This document shows, piece by piece, positions 58,371-64,000 of a stretch of 64,000 nucleotides of DNA. Made by a program: the position numbers and the translations under genes. Position 1 is the stretch's first letter. Every line of letters starts with the position of its first letter. The stretch is from Roseovarius sp. 217 (GTDB lineage Bacteria > Pseudomonadota > Alphaproteobacteria > Rhodobacterales > Rhodobacteraceae). The notes beneath the pieces were generated by a model that ran no database searches, was not told the origin of the DNA, and saw only the letters and a program-made list of their open reading frames with translations. The stretch lies in assembly GCF_000152845.1 (NCBI RefSeq), contig NZ_CH902584.1:3451562-3515561 (forward strand), in the 5' to 3' direction.

Positions 58371-58447
58371 GGACCGATAGCTCAGCTGGATAGAGTACTT
58401 GACTACGAATCAAGGGGTCGGGGGTTCGAATCCTCCTCGGTCCGCCA
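58371..58447 (+). tRNA. tRNA-Arg (anticodon ACG)
   Basis: A complete 77-base cloverleaf: acceptor GGACCGA / TCGGTCC, D-arm GCTCAGCTGGATAGAGT, anticodon stem CTTGA/TCAAG with loop CTACGAA (ACG at 58405-58407), T-arm with GGTTCGAATCC and a genome-encoded CCA. ACG is modified to ICG by TadA and reads CGN arginine codons. Confidence 0.97.
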
Positions 58448-58633
58448 CTTACCCCCTTGATCCTGCTAGCATTCCCTAAAATCTCTGATCCGCGCTTATA
58501 GCGCCCCGCAGGGCTTATCTGCTCGTGCGCACCCGCATCATGCCCCCGGCATCGACCACCTGTTTCGGGCCGGCCTCAGCGCGCAAAACACGCCGTCGGC
58601 CCCTGCCCCGGTGCGCCGCACCATCCACCCTCT

Positions 58634-58679
58634 CAAAACGAAACAATCCCGGCACTACACCGGGATTGTCTACGTTTTG
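58634..58679. terminator. Bidirectional terminator between tRNA-Arg and the RTX gene
   Basis: ACAATCCCGG / CCGGGATTGT is a perfect 10-bp stem with loop CACTACA (58643-58669), flanked by CAAAACG (58634-58640) and CGTTTTG (58673-58679), which extend the stem after small internal loops and supply T runs on both strands. It stands 20 bases after the stop of the RTX/Hint gene. The rest of the 58448-58698 gap holds nothing that I recognise. Confidence 0.8.
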
Positions 58680-58698
58680 ACAACAATGGGATCGCCGT

Positions 58699-61116
58699 TC
58701 AGCGCACCAGCAACTGTGCCTCATGCCGCTTGAGCGAGCGCCGCGCTGCCTGATAGGCGTCAATCCCCTCGATCGCACGAAGTTCCGGGAAGAGATCAAA
58801 GATCTCGTTCCGCTGCGCAGCCCCCATCCCGTCCAACACTTGCTCACCGGGCTGGAAACTCTCGGTCCAGGTGCCGTTGGACAGAACCACCTCATGCTGA
58901 TCGCACATGAAGTGGATATAGGTGGCCGCCCGCGTCTCGACCTGTTCGACCCCCTCAATTCCCATCAGATGCTTGGCCGCCGCCAAAACCTCACGCTCTT
59001 CGAAGTAGAGCGCGGCCCGATCTGAATTGAGCAGAATCCGGTGCTGCGGGCTGAGCAGCATATCCCGCTCGGGCAGACCATGCCCAAGAGAGCCAGCACG
59101 GATCAGGATCGGGCGCAGATGCGGCGAGCGCATCAAGTCATCCCCACTGAGAACACGTTGACCGATCCAGCGGATCTCCTGCAAGCCGTTGTCGCGGGTG
59201 ATCACCTTGTCGCCGACCTTCAGCTCTTCCACCAGCTTTTCGCCACGCGGCGTGGCAATCGCCGTGCCCGGGGTAAAGCAAGGAATGAGGTTCTCGATCT
59301 CGGTGAATTGCAGCGACCCAGTGACCGCGCCGTCCGTGCCAAGGAAATTGACAGTCCCCGAGGTCGAATCACCATCCGCATCAACAGTTTGCCCAACAAT
59401 GTCGAACCGCCCAAGACCGCGCAGGTCGAGCGTGTCGAAATCGTCATTGACCCCGTCATCCGTGCTGTCGCCAGTGCCGCCGTCAATCACATCGCCCGCA
59501 CCAGCCGCGAGGAATACATCGCGATCGTCACCACCGCTCAGACTATCGGCACCATCGCCACCGCTCAGCGTGTCGTTGCCGGTGCCTCCCGTGACCGTGT
59601 CGTCGCCCTGGCCCCCGGTCAGGACATCCGCCCCAGCCCCGCCATCAATCGAGTCATTGTCGATGCCGCCGTCGATCACATCATCTCCGGCGCCACCAAA
59701 AATCGTGTCGTCATCATCCTGACCAAAGATCGTGTCATTGCCATCGCCGCCATCAATCAGATCCCGACCATTGTCAGGCTCGGGGTCCGTCGCGTCGGGA
59801 ATGTTGAATTCGTCCGGAAAGCTCGGATCAAGCCCGCCATAGATCACATCATCACCGGCACCGCCATTGATCGTATCCGATCCCTCGCCCCCGATGAGGG
59901 TGTCATTGCCCTCGTCACCATCAATCAGGTCGGCATCAATACCACCGTCGATGACATCCGCACCTGTGCCGCCCGTGATCGTATCGGCATCGTCGCCGGT
60001 CAGGATCACGTCATCGCCATCGCCACCCGATACGAAATCCCGGTCATTTTCAGGATCAGGATCAGCGGGAACGATCGTGCCAAAGCCCAGATCGGGGAGA
60101 GGACCTGTCGATACCGGAGACCCGGAGTCGATCGTGTCATTTCCCGCGCCACCAAGGATGCTGTCCGCCCCATCGCCACCAATCAGAGAATCGTCTCCGA
60201 TCTCACCGAGGAGCGTATCATCGCCGTCGCCCCCGATCAGCGTGTCATCGCCCGGAAGCCCGGTGTCGATCACGCTGCCCGGCAGACCGAAATACACATC
60301 CGTCACGTTAATGCCGTCCGAGGTTCCGGCCTCATCGGAATACCGAATGACAAGCTGTGACACGGGCCCCGCGATTTCAACCAACAAACCATGCGTCGGA
60401 TTATCGTCTGAACCGGACCCGGCACCAAGCGCCTCTTCCGGGCTCAGGACGGTGACAGCTGACCCCGCCGTGAATGTCACCGGGATGAGATTGTCATTGG
60501 CATCGAAGGCAAAGATCTGGACATGCTCAGTGCCATCCAGATCGTTGATCTTGAACGACACATTCTCCACCTCTGACGAGAACTGAAGTTTTAGATCGGT
60601 TTTTCCCGCCGCAGTGAGGTCCGCCGAGAGCGAACTGTTGGCATCCGCTGGTGCGCCACCCGTCACAACGCCCGAAACGTCCTGCGTGTTCGCCCCAAAG
60701 GTCGTATCATTTGTCACCGAGGTCTTGAGCACCGAGAACGTGACATCGACAGAGCCGGTATTCTGCGTGAAACCCGTGATCGGATCGCCCGCATCAATCG
60801 GATCCGCATCGTTGGGATCAGGGGCTTCGCTCCACTGAAACACCTCCCGCCCGCCCGCTGCAGGATCGGGCGTGTCGCCAACGAGCAGATCATTTCCCGC
60901 ACCGCCCTCGACAGAATCGCTGCCAGACCCGGCAAAAACCGTGTCGTCCCCGGCACCTGCGAGAATCGTATCATCCCCACCCAGCCCGTCGACCACATCA
61001 TCGTTGGAACCATCCGGTGCATCGTTCGCGTCAATACGATCCCCCTCGGGATCAGCTGTATAAGCAATATCAATGCGGTTTTCGGTGTTATCACCGTCAA
61101 TTCTGTTAATTGCCAT
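58699..61116 (-). CDS. RTX calcium-binding protein with C-terminal Hint domain
   Basis: An 805-aa acidic protein. RTX nonapeptide repeats (GGxGxDxhx) occur in a short block (about residues 38-82) and a long one (about 285-555). Between them is a beta-sandwich-like region (about 120-275). A Hint (hedgehog/intein) domain spans about 611-760, with its nucleophile-type Cys613 (PCFTPGTAI), the motif LSPQHRILL (His692) and His741 (DQHEVVLSNG). A short tail follows. RTX proteins leave the cell by type I secretion, with calcium folding the repeats outside; the Hint part could cut or attach chains. The ATG at 61116 has GGGAG upstream. No secretion genes are adjacent. Confidence 0.9.
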   Translation of the reverse strand: MAINRIDGDNTENRIDIAYTADPEGDRIDANDAPDGSNDDVVDGLGGDDTILAGAGDDTVFAGSGSDSVEGGAGNDLLVGDTPDPAAGGREVFQWSEAPDPNDADPIDAGDPITGFTQNTGSVDVTFSVLKTSVTNDTTFGANTQDVSGVVTGGAPADANSSLSADLTAAGKTDLKLQFSSEVENVSFKINDLDGTEHVQIFAFDANDNLIPVTFTAGSAVTVLSPEEALGAGSGSDDNPTHGLLVEIAGPVSQLVIRYSDEAGTSDGINVTDVYFGLPGSVIDTGLPGDDTLIGGDGDDTLLGEIGDDSLIGGDGADSILGGAGNDTIDSGSPVSTGPLPDLGFGTIVPADPDPENDRDFVSGGDGDDVILTGDDADTITGGTGADVIDGGIDADLIDGDEGNDTLIGGEGSDTINGGAGDDVIYGGLDPSFPDEFNIPDATDPEPDNGRDLIDGGDGNDTIFGQDDDDTIFGGAGDDVIDGGIDNDSIDGGAGADVLTGGQGDDTVTGGTGNDTLSGGDGADSLSGGDDRDVFLAAGAGDVIDGGTGDSTDDGVNDDFDTLDLRGLGRFDIVGQTVDADGDSTSGTVNFLGTDGAVTGSLQFTEIENLIPCFTPGTAIATPRGEKLVEELKVGDKVITRDNGLQEIRWIGQRVLSGDDLMRSPHLRPILIRAGSLGHGLPERDMLLSPQHRILLNSDRAALYFEEREVLAAAKHLMGIEGVEQVETRAATYIHFMCDQHEVVLSNGTWTESFQPGEQVLDGMGAAQRNEIFDLFPELRAIEGIDAYQAARRSLKRHEAQLLVR

Positions 61117-61492
61117 GTTCCATCTCCCGTGCTTCAAAAGCACATGCTTGCGACCCTGTTCAAAAACGCCTGCGCCATTCCTGACGATGCAAGACAGGAG
61201 CGGCCGGCACAGAACCAAAGGGGAAGCAATACCAACATGGCACTACACTTAGGGGCAAGACACCCAAAACTTCCAAATATCACGTTCAGGCAGACCCGTA
61301 GTAAGCGCAAGCGCATTACGGATAAACGCGATGGTTTTGTGCGGCCGCCCCCGCGACCTACAGACATAACCCCCCAGTTGGGCTGAGTAGACATTATCCT
61401 TTCGAATAGGCTGGCCCAAGGGAAATCTGGCGCAAAAGTGCCAAAATTGCGTCACGCTGGTTAACGCCAGCCTTGTTTTTGCCGCACAATGC
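61117..61492. other. Gene-poor region upstream of the RTX/Hint gene
   Basis: No convincing gene was found here. Base composition is less GC-rich than in the surrounding genes. It must hold the RTX promoter. A short inverted repeat GCTGG (61456-61460) / CCAGC (61467-61471) with CTTGTTTTT next to it on the plus strand resembles a weak terminator without a gene to serve. Overlapping short reading frames on both strands look like chance. Confidence 0.4.
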
Positions 61493-61816
61493 TCACCCCA
61501 TGGTAATGCACTGTTTCCCAAACCGACTGGGCTGATCTCTAAAAATATGAGAAAACTGGAACAACCTCCGTCGCCCCCGCCACACACCACACGCATAGCG
61601 TGTAGTTGTTTCAAATTCTGCGACAAGCGAGGCCCCCTTTCGACCCCCCTCCGCACCTGTGGCAAAATCATGGCACCGCGACGAAAGCCGCAACAATAGG
61701 GCTTCGAACTGACGTCTGTTGCGACTCTGGAAACTCAACGCTCCAAAGATATCGCCGAATCTCTTAATCACTGTGGATATGTCCAACAGGTAAAGCACCG
61801 CGTCCTCGGTGCTCAC
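61493..61816 (-). CDS. Uncertain ORF, possibly a gene remnant
   Basis: A GTG-initiated frame of 107 codons beginning MSTEDAVLYLLDISTVIKRF. The first half (to about residue 55) looks like a real protein: amphipathic helices with RRQFEALLLRLSSRCHD and ordinary codons. The second half is Arg- and aromatic-rich and does not look structured, and there is no clear ribosome site. This pattern fits a gene that has lost its end, or a short hypothetical protein. I do not recognise the family. It is next to tRNA-Thr. Confidence 0.25.
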   Translation of the reverse strand: MSTEDAVLYLLDISTVIKRFGDIFGALSFQSRNRRQFEALLLRLSSRCHDFATGAEGGRKGASLVAEFETTTRYACGVWRGRRRLFQFSHIFRDQPSRFGKQCITMG

Positions 61817-61834
61817 ACTCTAGAATGTTAGGAA

Positions 61835-61910
61835 TGGTGCCCCCACACGGACTCGAACCGCGGACCTACTGATTACAAATCAGTTGCTCTACCAGCTGAG
61901 CTATAGGGGC
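61835..61910 (-). tRNA. tRNA-Thr (anticodon TGT)
   Basis: A 76-base cloverleaf on the minus strand: acceptor GCCCCTA / TGGGGGC, D-arm GCTCAGCTGGTAGAGC, anticodon stem CTGAT/ATCAG with loop TTTGTAA (TGT), T-arm CCGCGGTTCGAGTCCGTG and an encoded CCA. It reads ACA and, by wobble, other threonine codons. Confidence 0.96.
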
Positions 61911-61975
61911 TTGCGCGCCTGATTAGACAAGCTGTCTCGGCACTGCAAGCGAAATTCTCACTCAATTGCCCCGCT

Positions 61976-62875
61976 TTACGGGGTTATGACCTGAACGCCC
62001 TGTATGCGCTGGACTGTGAACATGTCCTCGTCATAGAGCTCGGTCAACGTGCCCACCACAGCATCGGTCCAGCCGGGCACGTCTAGCTCTTCCTCGATGG
62101 CGGCCTCATCGGCAAACTTATCCAGAAACGCGGCAACGACCCGGCGTTTCTGCACTTCGGTCATGCCCGGATGGGCCGCCACATAGCCGCGAAACCGCTC
62201 GAGCCCTGCCGGCGTCATAATTTCTTCCAGCAGGCTGAACTCGCCTTCAAATTGCACCGTGGGGTCAATTCCAGCCAATTCACGCACGACCTGGCTCCAG
62301 ATCAGCGGCGTATCCTCATTGCACCAGACGGTGACGGGAATATCCGGATGATGGGTGCGAATCCGGGTGACAAGCTCCGACCACCTCAGTTGCGCCACGT
62401 CATAGCCACGCAACAAGGCCTCGATCGTATCGAATTCGGTCTGCCTGAGCAGCGGCGGCAAGAAGGTCGCCGGATTGACCACTCCAAGAAACAACTCGAT
62501 CTGATCGTCGGGAAAGAGTTGCCGAAAGAGATTGAGCCGATGCTCGGCCGCACCGTAAAAAGTCCCGCCGCCTACCGCCATCTTGGGTGTGCCGAAGAAT
62601 CCCGGATTGGACAGGACAAGACGATCCACCGCCCCCTCATTGCTGATGGCATCAACCAGAATGTCGCGTGCATCCGGTGCCAGCCCGGAATCCTGCGCCT
62701 GATGCAGAATATCCCGCACCAAACGGCGATAGCGTTGCGGATCAGGCACATTGGTGCCGTGCTCAGCCAGCATCTCTCGATTGGCGGACAGGCAATTGAT
62801 CAACCTGTCGTCATCGGTGTGATGGGCTCCTGCGTGAATGACGACCTGCATCCGTTTTCCGGTTTTTTGCTTCAT
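61976..62875 (-). CDS. Hypothetical protein, resembles a degenerate sulfotransferase
   Basis: A 299-aa soluble protein. The beginning VVIHAGAHHTDDDRLINCL, then SANREMLAEHGTNVP, follows the layout of P-loop sulfotransferases (H-GAHKTGTT...L..N...L...G...P), but the PAPS-binding Lys-Thr-Gly-Thr-Thr is replaced by HHTDDD. The remainder has IELFLGVVNPATFLPPLLRQ, where sulfotransferases keep the Arg-x-Pro 3'-phosphate motif, also altered. It may be a relative that lost catalysis or took a new ligand. GGGG lies before the ATG. The link to sulfotransferases is my inference; a family of unknown function is the safer label. Confidence 0.6.
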   Translation of the reverse strand: MKQKTGKRMQVVIHAGAHHTDDDRLINCLSANREMLAEHGTNVPDPQRYRRLVRDILHQAQDSGLAPDARDILVDAISNEGAVDRLVLSNPGFFGTPKMAVGGGTFYGAAEHRLNLFRQLFPDDQIELFLGVVNPATFLPPLLRQTEFDTIEALLRGYDVAQLRWSELVTRIRTHHPDIPVTVWCNEDTPLIWSQVVRELAGIDPTVQFEGEFSLLEEIMTPAGLERFRGYVAAHPGMTEVQKRRVVAAFLDKFADEAAIEEELDVPGWTDAVVGTLTELYDEDMFTVQRIQGVQVITP

Positions 62876-62987
62876 AAGCCCCTACTATACGGTCTTTGCG
62901 CCCGAGTGAAACAGCAATTGCCATGCCATCTGGACAACTGAACTGATCGGTTTATTATCATTCCAAAGGCTGCAAAAAGGGCTGCGC

Positions 62988-63449
62988 GTGCAACTCACCG
63001 TCAACGGCACCAACCATTCTCTGGATGATCTCGAACCCGACATGCCACTCCTCTGGGCGCTGCGCGATGTTCTGGGGATCACCGGGCCGAAATATGGCTG
63101 CGGTATCGGCCAATGTGGCGCCTGCACTGTGCATATCGACGGGGTGGCCACTCGCTCTTGTCAGGTGGTGGTGGGCGATGTCTGGGGGCCTGTGACCACG
63201 ATCGAAGGGCTGGGCACGCCCGATGCGCCGCATCCCGTTCAGGCCGCATGGATCGCGCATCAGGTCGCGCAATGTGGCTATTGCCAATCCGGCCAGATCA
63301 TGCAGGCCGCAAGCCTCCTCAGTGAGACCCCCGATCCCACCGACACCGAGATTGACGACGCCCTGTCCGGCAATCTCTGCCGCTGTGGCACCTATCCCCG
63401 CATCCGCGAGGCGGTCAAAACCGCGGCGCGCAGCCTCAAGGGGGCGTGA
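62988..63449 (+). CDS. 2Fe-2S subunit of a molybdenum hydroxylase (IorA type)
   Basis: A 153-aa protein with the two 2Fe-2S sites of the xanthine oxidase family: the plant-ferredoxin-like [15 protein letters not shown] near residue 38-52, and the four-helix C-terminal domain with [12 protein letters not shown] and [12 protein letters not shown]. It shuttles electrons from the molybdenum site. This is the small subunit of two-subunit enzymes such as isoquinoline 1-oxidoreductase or membrane-linked aldehyde dehydrogenases. It starts with GTG at 62988 behind AAGGG. The large subunit follows after three bases. Confidence 0.92.
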   Translation: MQLTVNGTNHSLDDLEPDMPLLWALRDVLGITGPKYGCGIGQCGACTVHIDGVATRSCQVVVGDVWGPVTTIEGLGTPDAPHPVQAAWIAHQVAQCGYCQSGQIMQAASLLSETPDPTDTEIDDALSGNLCRCGTYPRIREAVKTAARSLKGA

Positions 63450-63452
63450 CCC

Positions 63453-64000
63453 ATGGGCCGCGCCAAAACCATCGCCCGCCGCACATTCCTGATAGGCTCC
63501 GCCGCCATCGCGGGCGGTGTGGCCTTTGGTGTCTGGCGGTACAAGACGCCCTACGCCAACCCGCTCCTCACCGACCTGCCCGAGGGGGCAGCGGCGCTGA
63601 CCCCCTATGTGCGCATCACGGCTGACGCGATCACCCTCATCACCCCCCGCGCCGACAAAGGCCAAGGGGCCGTATCCCTTCAGGCAGCCCTCATTGCCGA
63701 GGAACTCGATGTGGATCTTGACCAGATCAAAACCGATCCCGGCCCCCCCAGCCCCGCCTATTACAACACCGCCCTGTCGGGCGATGCCGTCCCCTTCCGC
63801 GCCACAGATGACAGTTGGCTTGCCGAAACCGTGCGCAGCCTTGCCGATGCGCCGATGAAATTTCTGGGCATGCAGATCACCGGCGGCTCCACCACTGTCC
63901 CCGACGGCTACGACAAACTCCGCCACGCCGGGGCCGTCGCGCGCGAAACGCTCAAGGCCACCGCCGCGCGGCTGCATAACATCTCCATAACCGATTTACG
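63453..64000 (+). CDS. Molybdopterin-binding large subunit (IorB type), truncated by window edge
   Basis: The ATG at 63453 opens a frame that runs to the window end (182 codons). It begins with a Tat signal (RRTFLIGSAAIAGGV), as in periplasmic molybdenum hydroxylases of the IorB type, followed by TPYVRITADAITLITPRADKGQGAVSLQAALIAEEL, written here in parts as TPYVRITADAITLITP and GQGAVSLQAALIAEEL, and TTVPDGYDKLRHAGAVARE, which match the first molybdopterin-binding domain. The catalytic glutamate lies beyond the window. G-rich GGGGGCG stands before the ATG. Substrate unknown. Confidence 0.85.
   Translation, partial: MGRAKTIARRTFLIGSAAIAGGVAFGVWRYKTPYANPLLTDLPEGAAALTPYVRITADAITLITPRADKGQGAVSLQAALIAEELDVDLDQIKTDPGPPSPAYYNTALSGDAVPFRATDDSWLAETVRSLADAPMKFLGMQITGGSTTVPDGYDKLRHAGAVARETLKATAARLHNISITDL

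Noticed and set aside
59041-60360. A 439-codon plus-strand frame opposite the RTX gene
   Set aside because: Its periodic Ile/Val/Arg pattern is the antisense image of the RTX glycine-aspartate repeats.
61835-61910. tRNA-Thr as an attachment site of an integrated element
   Set aside because: No integrase gene and no repeat of the tRNA 3' end were seen in the window.

Overview
The window looks like a chromosomal segment of a GC-rich alphaproteobacterium of the order Rhodobacterales (Roseobacter-type). The reasons are the nuo operon interspersed with small extra ORFs (DUF5333-like, DUF5337-like, a NuoE with a C-terminal H3TH extension), a CckA-type hybrid kinase, an alphaproteobacterial GTTC-N7-GTTC SOS box at recA, and an RTX/Hint protein typical of that group. 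No plasmid, phage, insertion sequence or CRISPR signature was seen, so this reads as core chromosome with a few accessory islets.

Layout. (1) 1-4106: a partial small membrane protein, a class I/II aminotransferase, and a plus-strand operon of a secreted M48 protease and two periplasmic thiol-redox proteins. (2) 4128-23288, all minus strand: the full 14-subunit complex I operon nuoA-N, in the order A B C x D x x x E x x F x x G x H I x J x K L M N, where x marks eleven extra ORFs. Most junctions overlap (ATGA, TGATG or TAATG), implying one translationally coupled operon. (3) 23509-35495: a leucine/isovalerate catabolic locus: ivd, acyl-CoA ligase, mccB, mccA, HMG-CoA lyase and methylglutaconyl-CoA hydratase. 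A plus-strand ompW gene with an FNR-type box and a strong terminator splits it. Two GSTs, a thermonuclease-family protein and two LprI-like proteins are embedded. The ivd promoter carries a perfect 14-bp inverted repeat over the predicted start of transcription. (4) 35706-43699: an AraC regulator, an orphan Tat-exported solute-binding protein, a lytic transglycosylase, ssb, a GNAT protein, typA, a periplasmic histidine phosphatase and two DUF1330 genes. (5) 43709-54447: alaS, recA (SOS box and terminator visible), a sulfotransferase-like gene, cckA, an RsmB-type methyltransferase, guaB, yidD, rnpA and rpmH. (6) 54731-64000: a TVP38-family membrane protein paired with a flavin disulfide oxidoreductase, an orphan sensor kinase, tRNA-Arg(ACG), an 805-aa RTX/Hint protein, a gene-poor 0.7-kb stretch, tRNA-Thr(TGT), a degenerate sulfotransferase-like protein, and the start of a molybdenum hydroxylase (IorA/IorB type) operon cut by the window edge.

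How the genes work together. Leucine degradation delivers electrons (through Ivd) and acetyl-CoA plus acetoacetate to central metabolism; complex I recharges the quinone pool. The most unusual material is the set of uncharacterised ORFs inside the nuo operon: NuoE fused to an H3TH-like module that is repeated in the next gene, a secreted protein built of three cysteine-paired repeats, several lipoproteins, a 44-aa ORF between nuoJ and nuoK, and a structured intergenic segment before nuoG. All functional names rest on motif recognition from the translated sequence; no database search was run.
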